The notes under the pieces: generated by a model
Seen by the model: the letters and a program-made list of their open reading frames with translations, nothing else
Told to the model about the DNA's origin: nothing
Database searches by the model: none
Shown here: in pieces, positions 7,026 through 13,694 of the stretch
How the letters are laid out: every line of letters begins with the position of its first letter
Position numbering within the stretch: position 1 is the first letter of the stretch
Source: Faecalicatena sp.
GTDB taxonomy: Bacteria; Bacillota; Clostridia; Lachnospirales; Lachnospiraceae
Assembly: GCA_009774255.1 (NCBI GenBank)
Contig: VSNK01000145.1
Location: 1-13,908 of the forward strand
Length of the DNA stretch: 13,908 bases
Direction of reading: 5' to 3'
Made by a program: the position numbers and the translations under genes

Positions 7026-7451
7026 CTAGCTGTCGAATACCACTGTTTTATCGATTGCGTCCAACATCACCACAACATAAGGGAACGTAGTGATCTCCTT
7101 TGTCTCTTCTCCTTTTTCCGGCCCCAGAAGATTTGTATGGAAATAAATCGCGTTGGAGGTTTCATAGAGTCCCTCCACTTCCACACTATAGCCTGTTTTC
7201 AGTTGTGCGCCGTACCCTTCCGCAATATAGAGCCTCCCCTGGTCGGTATAAGTCAGTCTGAAAGGCATATCCTGATTCTGCAGGATCTGCTCCTGGAATT
7301 CCTCCGGTACATCCTCCTTATTCATCACAGTAAATTCCAGATCCCGCAGCTTCTCCGTTTTCTGCGGTCTTGACACGCAGCCTGTGAGCACAAACAGCAG
7401 TAGGAAGAAGCCCGTCAGGACCGCCCATGGGGCACCCTTCTTTTGCTTCAT
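7026..7451 (-). CDS. Putative lipoprotein with PrcB-like C-terminal domain
   Basis: I choose the ATG at 7451 because it gives a classic lipoprotein signal: MKQKKG, a hydrophobic stretch (about residues 8-22), then the lipobox LTGC with C25 as the lipidated cysteine. A longer reading from GTG at 7508 would put 19 polar residues before the signal. The ribosome binding site for 7451 (GGGGG, 7 nt away) is only fair. The mature part of about 117 residues is polar; its second half, from GYSVEVEGLYETSNAIYFHTNLLGP to the end, resembles the PrcB C-terminal domain known from spirochaete protease complexes and found in many clostridial lipoproteins. It should be anchored on the outer face of the membrane. 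Function is unknown. Being next to sipL hints at a spore-envelope link, but that is only inference. Confidence 0.75.
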   Translation of the reverse strand: MKQKKGAPWAVLTGFFLLLFVLTGCVSRPQKTEKLRDLEFTVMNKEDVPEEFQEQILQNQDMPFRLTYTDQGRLYIAEGYGAQLKTGYSVEVEGLYETSNAIYFHTNLLGPEKGEETKEITTFPYVVVMLDAIDKTVVFDS

Positions 7452-7472
7452 AATGCAGCCCCCGCATCTATC

Positions 7473-7505
7473 GTTACTGTTTACACCTGCATTGTTCACA
7501 GCAAC
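7473..7505. repeat. 33-bp palindromic unit (GTTACTGT...ACAGCAAC)
   Basis: The ends GTTACTGTTTAC and GTTCACAGCAAC are inverted repeats with 9 of 12 positions matching. The flanking 8-mers CATCTATC (7465-7472) and CACCTATT (7506-7513) agree at 6 of 8 positions, as an old target-site duplication might. The unit lies just upstream of the chosen start of the lipoprotein gene and would be in its leader. The ends resemble GTTACTATTCAC of the MITE after murF. Similarity is short, so relatedness is a hypothesis. Confidence 0.4.
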
Positions 7506-7570
7506 CACCTATTCTCTCTATAAGCATATTGAAAAGAATGCCTGATTATTCTTCACTTTTGAAAATTCCA

Positions 7571-7599
7571 TTGTCTGCCACAGGAGTTTTTGGTATAAT
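7571..7599 (+). promoter_or_regulatory. Sigma-A-type promoter for the plsC-pncB-ddl-murF group
   Basis: TTGTCT (7571-7576) and TATAAT (7594-7599) are separated by exactly 17 nt, and TG precedes the -10 box at the extended position (TGGTATAAT). It lies about 45 nt before the plsC start. A perfect -10, correct spacing and the extension make it the best promoter in the window. With no clear terminator or other promoter before 12364, it probably serves all four genes. Confidence 0.75.
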
Positions 7600-7644
7600 A
7601 GGAAACAGCTTTTTAAAACTCCAAAATGAAGGAGGTTCATACCA

Positions 7645-8379
7645 ATGATTCGTTTTATCTGTGTTTCCGTATTCCTGATACTGTTTTTGATCCTTTCCAT
7701 TCCGATTTTCTTAATCGAATGGCTGATCGGAAAATTCGACCGTCAAAAACGGGATTACAGTTCCTTGCGTATTGTCCAGTGGGGCTTTAAGGTCATCCTG
7801 AAGATCACCGGGGTGGAGGCCACGGTCATAGGGGAAGAAAACATTCCGGATGAACCGGTCCTCTTCGTAGGCAATCACCGCAGCTTTTTTGACATCCTGC
7901 TGACCTATTCCCGGTGCCGGCGTCTGACCGGCTATGTGGCCAAAAAGGAGATGGAAAAGATCCCCCTGCTCTCTACATGGATGCATTTTGTGTACTGCCT
8001 GTTCCTGGACCGTGAGAATCCCCGGGAAGGCTTAAAGTCGATCCTGCAGGCCATTGAGCAGATTCAGAACGGCATTTCCATCTGCATCTTTCCGGAGGGT
8101 ACCCGGAACAAAGGAGAGGAACTGAGCATGCTGCCGTTCAAGGACGGGGCTTTTAAGATCGCGACCCGCACAAACTGCGCCATCATCCCCATTTCCATGA
8201 ACAACACGAGCGCCATCTTCGAGGATCATCTGCCGAAAATCAAAAAAGTGCATGTGGTCATTGAATACGGAAAGCCCATTTACCCGAATGATCTGGAAAA
8301 GGAAGAAAAAAGGCATATCGGCGCGTATGTGCAGGAGATCATCCGGACTACAATCCAAAAAAACGCAAAAATTGTGTAG
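7645..8379 (+). CDS. plsC: 1-acyl-sn-glycerol-3-phosphate acyltransferase (PlsC family)
   Basis: The 244-residue protein is a lysophosphatidic acid acyltransferase, which adds the second acyl chain to make phosphatidic acid for membrane lipids. An N-terminal membrane helix covers about residues 4-28. The catalytic HX4D motif reads NHRSFFD (H78, D83), and the substrate-binding motif FPEGTR lies at 149-154, followed by a PFKDGAFKIA segment and PISMNN typical of the family. It acts at the cytoplasmic face of the membrane. The ribosome binding site AAGGAGG (7629-7635) is perfect at 9 nt spacing. It is first in a plus-strand group whose next gene, pncB, starts 42 nt after its stop. Related enzymes acylate other lysolipids, so the exact acceptor is less certain than the family. 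Confidence 0.92.
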   Translation: MIRFICVSVFLILFLILSIPIFLIEWLIGKFDRQKRDYSSLRIVQWGFKVILKITGVEATVIGEENIPDEPVLFVGNHRSFFDILLTYSRCRRLTGYVAKKEMEKIPLLSTWMHFVYCLFLDRENPREGLKSILQAIEQIQNGISICIFPEGTRNKGEELSMLPFKDGAFKIATRTNCAIIPISMNNTSAIFEDHLPKIKKVHVVIEYGKPIYPNDLEKEEKRHIGAYVQEIIRTTIQKNAKIV

Positions 8380-8421
8380 AGCTGCTGAATTGATACAAAA
8401 TAATATAAAAGGAGAACACGT

Positions 8422-9870
8422 ATGAGAACACAAAATCTGACCCTGCTCACCGATCTGTATGAGCTGACCATGATGCAGGGTTATTATGAGACACAGGAAA
8501 ATGAAACCGTCGTATTCGACGTATTTTTCCGGGAGAATCCGGACAAAGGCGGATATTCTGTCATGGCAGGACTGGATCAGGTGATCGAATATATCAAGAA
8601 CCTGAACTTCTCTTATGATGATGTTGATTATTTCCGGAAGCTCGGTATCTTCAGTGAGGACTTTCTGCAGTACTTGAGCGGCTTCCACTTCAGCGGGAGC
8701 ATCTACGCCATCCCGGAGGGCACCGTTATTTTTCCAAAAGAGCCCCTGATCAAGGTCATTGCCCCCATCATGGAGGCGCAGCTCGTGGAAACCGCAATCC
8801 TGAATATCATCAACCACCAGAGCCTGATCGCCACCAAGGCCTCCCGGGTAGTCTACGCGGCTCAGGGGGACGGCATCATGGAATTCGGACTGCGCAGGGC
8901 ACAGGGGCCGGATGCCGGGCTCTACGGCGCGAGGGCGGCTGTCATCGGCGGCTGTGTGGGCACTTCCAATGTGCTGGCGGGCCAGATGTTCGATGTCCCG
9001 ATCATGGGCACCCACGCCCACAGCTGGATCATGAGCTTTAAGGATGAATATACCGCATTTAAGGAATACGCCAAATTGTATCCAGACGCCTGCACCTTGC
9101 TGGTAGATACCTATGACACGCTCAAATCCGGCGTTCCCAATGCAATCCGGGTATTCCAGGAGATGCGCGATGAAGGAATCCATCCGAAGTCCTACGGTAT
9201 CCGTCTTGACAGCGGCGACTTGGCTTATCTGTCCAAGCAGGCCCGCAAAATGCTGGATGCGGCCGGATTTTCTGACGCTGTCATCGCCGCCTCTAATGAC
9301 CTGGATGAGATGCTGATCCATGACCTGAAAATGCAGGGAGCCAAGATCACCTCCTGGGGTGTCGGCACCAACCTGATCACTTCCAAGGGCTGTCCGTCCT
9401 TCGGAGGTGTATACAAGCTGGCTGCGATCCAAAACGATGCTGGAGAATTTGTCCCCAAAATCAAAATTTCGGAGAACACGGAAAAGATCACCAATCCAGG
9501 CAACAAAACAATTTTCCGTGTATATGATAAAGAGAGCGGCAAGATCCGGGCGGACCTGATCTGCTTTGCCGACGAGACCTTCGACACGGATCAGGATCTG
9601 ACACTTTTTGATCCCAACGCGACCTGGAAGAAGACCCATCTGCCAGGCGGAAGCTATCGGGTGAAAGAGATCCTCAAGCCTGTGTTCATAAACGGCGAAT
9701 GCGTATACCAGTCTCCTTCCGTCATGGAGATCGCTGCGTTCTGCCGCCAGGAGAAGGATACCCTCTGGGACGAGACAAAGCGTCTCTTCTTCCCACACCG
9801 GGTATATGTGGATCTGTCACAGAAATTATATGACACAAAGGAAAAGCTGTTGAATGAGATGAGCAAGTAA
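8422..9870 (+). CDS. pncB: Nicotinate phosphoribosyltransferase
   Basis: This enzyme joins nicotinate to PRPP to give nicotinate mononucleotide, the entry step of the Preiss-Handler NAD salvage route in the cytosol. The 482 residues agree with the bacterial family. Recognisable parts are the N-terminal LLTDLYELTMMQGYY (residues 8-22), the EFGLRRAQGPDA segment in the middle, GTHAHSW (196-202, which carries the histidine region used in the ATP-assisted mechanism) and RLDSGD (261-266). The ribosome binding site AAGGAG lies 7 nt before the ATG. It stands between plsC and ddl with gaps of about 42 and 44 nt, so it is likely cotranscribed with lipid and cell-wall genes. A long antisense reading frame covers much of it and is a codon-bias shadow. 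Confidence 0.96.
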   Translation: MRTQNLTLLTDLYELTMMQGYYETQENETVVFDVFFRENPDKGGYSVMAGLDQVIEYIKNLNFSYDDVDYFRKLGIFSEDFLQYLSGFHFSGSIYAIPEGTVIFPKEPLIKVIAPIMEAQLVETAILNIINHQSLIATKASRVVYAAQGDGIMEFGLRRAQGPDAGLYGARAAVIGGCVGTSNVLAGQMFDVPIMGTHAHSWIMSFKDEYTAFKEYAKLYPDACTLLVDTYDTLKSGVPNAIRVFQEMRDEGIHPKSYGIRLDSGDLAYLSKQARKMLDAAGFSDAVIAASNDLDEMLIHDLKMQGAKITSWGVGTNLITSKGCPSFGGVYKLAAIQNDAGEFVPKIKISENTEKITNPGNKTIFRVYDKESGKIRADLICFADETFDTDQDLTLFDPNATWKKTHLPGGSYRVKEILKPVFINGECVYQSPSVMEIAAFCRQEKDTLWDETKRLFFPHRVYVDLSQKLYDTKEKLLNEMSK

Positions 9871-9914
9871 GCCATGGTTCTGTGAAGTTTAAAAAACAAA
9901 GTGAGGTATTATTT

Positions 9915-10991
9915 ATGAAAATTATTGTACTGGCCGGAGGCTTGAGCCCCGAGCGTGATGTTTCTCTTGTTTCCAGTGCCGGAATCTGCCGGACGTTGCT
10001 GGAGAAAGGGCATGATGTGTTTCTTATGGATGTTTTTATGGGGTTTCCCTGTGAGAAGGACCGGCTGGATGAGGTATTCACTCTGCCGGGACACGGCCTG
10101 GATATTGTCGACAGGATCCACACCGAAGCCCCCGATCTCGCGGCTGTCAAAGCTTCCCGCCCGGATCAGTCGGATTGTTTTCTCGGGCCCAATGTCATCG
10201 AATTGTGCCGCATGGCGGACATGACCTTCCTGGGGCTTCACGGCGGCGAGGGAGAAAACGGCAAGCTGCAGGCCACCTTTGACCTGCTGGGCATCCGCTA
10301 TACAGGGCCGGACTCTCTCGGTTGCGCGATTGCCATGGATAAGGGGATCACCAAGCACATTTTCCAGGAAACAGGAGTCAGTACGCCCAAGGGAGTCTGC
10401 ATCCACAAGAATAAGAACAAAAAGGCTCTGGAAGAGCTGGACCTGTCCCTTCCCGTGGTAATCAAGCCCTGCTCCGGCGGCTCTAGCATCGGTGTTTATA
10501 TCGTCCATACACAGGATGAGTATGAGCATGCACTGGCAGCTTCCTTTGAGCAGGAGGACGAGGTAGTCATCGAGGAATACATCAAAGGACGGGAATTTTC
10601 CTGCGGAGTCCTGGACGGAAAGGCACTGCCTCCCATCGAGATCATTCCGAAATCCGGATTTTTCGATTATGCCAATAAATATCAGGCGGGCGCCACGGAA
10701 GAAATCTGTCCTGCCGATATCAGTGAGGAAATCTGCGAACGCATGAAAGCGCTGGCTGTACGCGCCTTCCATGTTCTGAAGCTGAATGTTTACGGCCGGG
10801 CGGACTTTCTGCTGGATGAGGAAAACCGGCTCTACTGCCTTGAGGTCAATACCCTGCCCGGCATGACTGAAGGAAGTTTGCTGCCGAAGGAAGCCAAAGC
10901 AGCGGGCATGGAATACGGGGAGCTCTGTGAATGGATCATAAAGAAATCCCTGGAAGAACGGTATAAAGAAGAAAGGACGGAAGAAGCATGA
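9915..10991 (+). CDS. ddl: D-alanine--D-alanine ligase
   Basis: Ddl makes the D-Ala-D-Ala dipeptide from two D-alanines with ATP, in the cytosol. I set the start at ATG 9915, where GAGG lies 8 nt upstream and the family begins (MKIIVLAGGLSPERDVS); a GTG start at 9882 would lack a ribosome binding site. The 358-residue ATP-grasp protein shows SPERDVS (E13, first D-Ala site), HGGEGENG (109-116), the glycine-rich KPCSGGSSIGV (184-194), the loop ending in ANKY (253-256) and EVNTLPGMT (310-318, metal and ATP binding). The K-Y pair at the loop end is the D-Ala-D-Ala pattern, unlike VanA-type D-Ala-D-Lac ligases. GENG replaces the more usual GEDG. Its stop overlaps the murF start by 4 nt (ATGA), tying the dipeptide supply to its user. 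Confidence 0.96.
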   Translation: MKIIVLAGGLSPERDVSLVSSAGICRTLLEKGHDVFLMDVFMGFPCEKDRLDEVFTLPGHGLDIVDRIHTEAPDLAAVKASRPDQSDCFLGPNVIELCRMADMTFLGLHGGEGENGKLQATFDLLGIRYTGPDSLGCAIAMDKGITKHIFQETGVSTPKGVCIHKNKNKKALEELDLSLPVVIKPCSGGSSIGVYIVHTQDEYEHALAASFEQEDEVVIEEYIKGREFSCGVLDGKALPPIEIIPKSGFFDYANKYQAGATEEICPADISEEICERMKALAVRAFHVLKLNVYGRADFLLDEENRLYCLEVNTLPGMTEGSLLPKEAKAAGMEYGELCEWIIKKSLEERYKEERTEEA

Positions 10992-12364
10992 AGCATATGA
11001 CTTTGGCGGAAATCGCCCGTGCCTGCCGCGGAACCTGCCATGCGGACGATGCGGACATGGGGCGGGAAGTATCCTCCGTCACCATCGACAGCCGCAAGGT
11101 TCAAAAATACAGCCTGTTCGTTGCCATAAAAGGAGCCCGCGTGGACGGTCATGATCTGATCCCGCAGGTCATGGAGGCCGGCGCCCTGTGTGCCCTGTCA
11201 GAAAAAGAGCTGGTGAACGTCCCTTTCCCTTATATCCTTGTGAATTCCTGCAGACAGGCGCTCAAAGACCTGGCAGAGTACTATCGCCGCTCTCTCGGTA
11301 TCCGGGTTGTGGGAATCTCTGGAAGTGTCGGAAAGACCAGCACCAAAGAAATGATTGCTTCCGTCCTGTCGCAGAAATACAAAGTATTGAAAACAGAAGG
11401 AAATTATAACAATGAGATCGGGCTGCCTCTGACCGTATTTCAAATCAGGGAAGAGCATGAAATCGCGGTTTTGGAGATGGGAATCAGTGATTTTGGAGAA
11501 ATGACCCGTCTCGCGAAGATCGCAAGGCCGGACATCTGCGTCATTACGAATATCGGCTGCGCGCATCTGGAACAGCTAAAATCAAGAGACGGAATCCTGA
11601 AAGCCAAGACGGAGATGCTGGATTACATGAATCCGCAAGGACATATCGTATTCAACGGTGATGATGACAAGCTGCGGTCTTTCGTACCGGGAAACGGCAT
11701 ACGCCCGGTCTTTTTCGGACTGGAAGGAAGCTGTGATTTCCGTGCTGAGAAGGCGGAGGATCAGGGACTGCACGGAACGGATGCTGAATTTATCACACCG
11801 ACGTCCCGTTTTACGGCGCATATTTCCATTCCCGGCAGCCATATGGTCTATAATGCCATGGCCGGAACTGCCGTCGGACGCGTCCTTGGCCTGACAGACG
11901 ATCAGATCAAAGCCGGTATCGAGGCTCTGGTTCCTCTCGCAGGCCGCAATCATCTGATCGAGACAAAAAAATTCACCATTATTGATGACTGCTACAACGC
12001 CAACCCCGCCTCCATGAAAGCTTCCCTGGACGTTCTGGCAAAAGCAAAAGCCGGAACCGCCGCAATCTTGGGGGACATGGGGGAACTGGGAGAGAACTGG
12101 GAGGGACTGCATCAGGAGGTCGGGATATATGCCGCCGGGCTTGGGATCCGAACTCTGGTGTGCATCGGAGAGATGGCCGCAAAAATCGCAGACGGCGCAC
12201 GAAACGCCGGCTTGCGGCAGGTTCACCACTATCCTTCAAAGCAGAACTTCTTCGCTGATCTGAACACGATATTAGAATCAGGCGATACCATACTTGTAAA
12301 GGCTTCCCATATGATGGAATTTTCCGAAATCGTGGAACGCCTGGAAACACTGGGGAACAAATAG
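10988..12364 (+). CDS. murF: UDP-MurNAc-tripeptide--D-alanyl-D-alanine ligase
   Basis: MurF adds D-Ala-D-Ala to UDP-MurNAc-tripeptide, the last cytosolic step in building the peptidoglycan pentapeptide. The 458 residues have the normal three-domain Mur ligase layout: an N-terminal UDP-substrate domain with VTIDSRKV and FVAIKG (about 31-49), a central ATPase with GISGSVGKTSTK (109-120) and EGNYNNEIGLPLT, and a C-terminal domain opening near the DDCYNANPASMKASLDVL motif. The start codon shares ATGA with the ddl stop; the ribosome binding site within ddl is purine-rich but not strong, so translational coupling is likely. The TAG stop lies inside the left copy of the 8-bp direct repeat that flanks the MITE at 12368-12514, so the insertion just spared the reading frame. 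Confidence 0.97.
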   Translation: MKHMTLAEIARACRGTCHADDADMGREVSSVTIDSRKVQKYSLFVAIKGARVDGHDLIPQVMEAGALCALSEKELVNVPFPYILVNSCRQALKDLAEYYRRSLGIRVVGISGSVGKTSTKEMIASVLSQKYKVLKTEGNYNNEIGLPLTVFQIREEHEIAVLEMGISDFGEMTRLAKIARPDICVITNIGCAHLEQLKSRDGILKAKTEMLDYMNPQGHIVFNGDDDKLRSFVPGNGIRPVFFGLEGSCDFRAEKAEDQGLHGTDAEFITPTSRFTAHISIPGSHMVYNAMAGTAVGRVLGLTDDQIKAGIEALVPLAGRNHLIETKKFTIIDDCYNANPASMKASLDVLAKAKAGTAAILGDMGELGENWEGLHQEVGIYAAGLGIRTLVCIGEMAAKIADGARNAGLRQVHHYPSKQNFFADLNTILESGDTILVKASHMMEFSEIVERLETLGNK

Positions 12365-12367
12365 TTC
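12360..12367. repeat. Left target-site duplication AATAGTTC
   Basis: This 8-mer is identical to 12515-12522 and directly abuts the left 22-bp terminal repeat of the MITE. It includes the TAG stop codon of murF (12362-12364). Confidence 0.8.
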
Positions 12368-12514
12368 GTTACTATTCACGGCCTAACCGGCCGCTCATAG
12401 TAACGACATCTGCCATTTAAAATCGCCTTCGGCGATGGGGCAGATGTCATCGCCCCATCACTTTTCTGGCGGCTAACCGTGCAGCAAGTGCACGGTTAGG
12501 CCGTGAATAGTAAC
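12368..12514. mobile_element. 147-bp MITE-like element with 22-bp perfect TIRs
   Basis: The first 22 bases (12368-12389, beginning GTTACTATTCACGG) and the last 22 (12493-12514, ending CCGTGAATAGTAAC) are perfect inverted repeats. Identical 8-bp direct repeats (AATAGTTC) abut both ends. This is the signature of transposition with an 8-bp target duplication. No ORF of useful size is present, so the element must be mobilised in trans. It contains nested palindromes: a 37-bp hairpin at the left end (12368-12404), a 10-bp inverted repeat GACATCTGCC/GGCAGATGTC (12405-12414 with 12439-12448), an inner ATCGCC-TTC-GGCGAT hairpin (12422-12436) and an 11-bp hairpin (12473-12499) overlapping the right end. 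Between convergent genes it may also act as a terminator for both. The parental transposase family is not identified; 8-bp duplications occur in several IS families. Confidence 0.85.
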
Positions 12515-12522
12515 AATAGTTC
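12515..12522. repeat. Right target-site duplication AATAGTTC
   Basis: This is a perfect copy of 12360-12367, directly abutting the right terminal repeat of the MITE. Joining the two copies restores an uninterrupted murF 3' end and downstream sequence. Confidence 0.8.
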
Positions 12523-12561
12523 CCCTTATTTATTCTGTGATGAAAGCGTCAAAAGGTATTT

Positions 12562-13476
12562 TTACGCCTTTTCTTTTTGCCTCTGAGGAAGCTGTGCCAG
12601 TATGATCGCGGCGAATACCAGGACACAGCCCAGCAATTCTCTGACGGAAAGACGTTCTTTCAAAACCAGCCATCCTGTCAGTACTGCAAATACGGATTCC
12701 AGACTCATCAGCAGGGACGCCACCGTAGGATTCAGATGCTTCTGCGTTATGATCTGAAGTGTATAAGCCACACCGCTGGAAAGCACACCCGCATAGGCCA
12801 GCGGAAGCCATGCCTGCAGGATCTGATACAGATTCGGTTGCTCGAACAATATCATCGGAAATGCGCTGAGGCATCCGCAGACGAAAAACTGAATGCAGGA
12901 CAACTGGATCCCATCTGTCTTTGGTGAGAAATAGTCCACCGTAAGAATATGCAGTGAAAAAACGAACGCACACAAAAGAACCATGAAGTCTCCGTAAGAG
13001 ATGGAGAAGCCTTCTTTCATACAAAGCAAATACATCCCCACTACTGCCAGCGCAACGCCGATCCAGGTCTTGATCCCGACCTTTTTGCCCAAAAGCAGCC
13101 CCAGGAGCGGCACAATCAAAATATATAGAGCCGTGATGAATCCGGCTTTTCCCGCAGACGTATATTGAAGCCCGATCTGCTGCAGCGAAGTGGACACCGT
13201 CAGGATGATTCCGCAGCACACCCCGCCGGTCAGAAGTACTTTTCTCTGCTGAACCTTCGTCATTTCCTTTTTTTGCTGCCCAGCCCCTTCTGCCTTTTTT
13301 TGTCTGTCCATAAACCAGATCACCGGAAGCAGTACCAGACTTCCCATAAAGCTTCGCACACAGTTGAACGTAAACGGGCCAAGATAGTCCATCCCCACGC
13401 TCTGTGCCACAAAAGCGCTTCCCCAGATCAGCGCCGCCAGCATAAGCAGAACATTATATTTCAATTTATGATTCAT
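12562..13476 (-). CDS. EamA/DMT-family membrane transporter
   Basis: The 304-residue protein belongs to the drug/metabolite transporter superfamily, with two EamA halves (about residues 8-145 and 160-295) and about ten predicted membrane helices. The opening LMLAALIWGSAFVAQSVGMD and the second-half phrase LAYAGVLSSGVAYTLQIITQK are typical. The start at ATG 13476 is chosen because AGGAGG lies 9 nt upstream; an in-frame TTG at 13503 would put that ribosome binding site inside the gene. A charged loop (DRQKKAEGAGQQKKEMTKVQ) lies between helices 2 and 3. Members export or import amino acids, metabolites or drugs, and the substrate cannot be told from sequence. It is convergent with murF, with the MITE in between, and downstream of the glgD-like gene. 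Confidence 0.9.
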   Translation of the reverse strand: MNHKLKYNVLLMLAALIWGSAFVAQSVGMDYLGPFTFNCVRSFMGSLVLLPVIWFMDRQKKAEGAGQQKKEMTKVQQRKVLLTGGVCCGIILTVSTSLQQIGLQYTSAGKAGFITALYILIVPLLGLLLGKKVGIKTWIGVALAVVGMYLLCMKEGFSISYGDFMVLLCAFVFSLHILTVDYFSPKTDGIQLSCIQFFVCGCLSAFPMILFEQPNLYQILQAWLPLAYAGVLSSGVAYTLQIITQKHLNPTVASLLMSLESVFAVLTGWLVLKERLSVRELLGCVLVFAAIILAQLPQRQKEKA

Positions 13477-13570
13477 TTTGCATTTCCTCCTATTTGTAAC
13501 CAATTACTGCCTGTCTCTTCGCATCCAGATTCTGAACGGTAAGGAGTTGTAGACATCTCTCAGCTTTTCT

Positions 13571-13617
13571 CATAAGGAAAGGAATGTCTGTGCTTCGGCA
13601 GCAGACATTCCCTTATG
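13571..13617. terminator. Strong UUCG-capped hairpin between the glgD-like and EamA genes
   Basis: GGAATGTCTG (13581-13590) pairs perfectly with CAGACATTCC (13602-13611); TGC-TTCG-GCA caps it, and CATAAG (13571-13576) pairs with CTTATG (13612-13617), leaving a GAAA bulge and one extra G. Read on the minus strand it follows the glgD-like gene by about 80 nt and is trailed by TTTCC, a poor U-tract, so it is a plausible but not ideal terminator for that gene. On the plus strand no gene precedes it. It may instead be a structured leader of the EamA mRNA. The remaining bases of the 13477-13694 gap hold no gene that I can see. Confidence 0.5.
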
Positions 13618-13694
13618 TATCTTACATATCCGGTGATTTTTATACTGCGCGTCAGATAAATCTGCCGTGAGTTCATTATGGTATGCGGAAAAAC

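Noticed and set aside
8032..9798. 588-codon minus-strand open frame antisense to plsC and pncB
   Set aside because: It spans two well-identified genes and their intergenic gap, has no recognisable domain and no ribosome binding site, and is explained by the strong third-position GC bias of the real genes.
12551..12572. AAAAGG/CCTTTT inverted repeat as terminator of murF or the EamA gene
   Set aside because: The stem is only six AT-rich pairs with a 10-nt loop and overlaps the end of the EamA coding region; the MITE hairpins are stronger candidates for termination.
13517..13562. TPP-riboswitch-like words (CTGAGA and ATCTGGATGCGAAG) in the EamA leader, minus strand
   Set aside because: The order resembles a THI-box, but the AATGCCA-type segment of the core is missing and the partner stems do not form convincingly. 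A covariance-model search with the TPP model would settle it.
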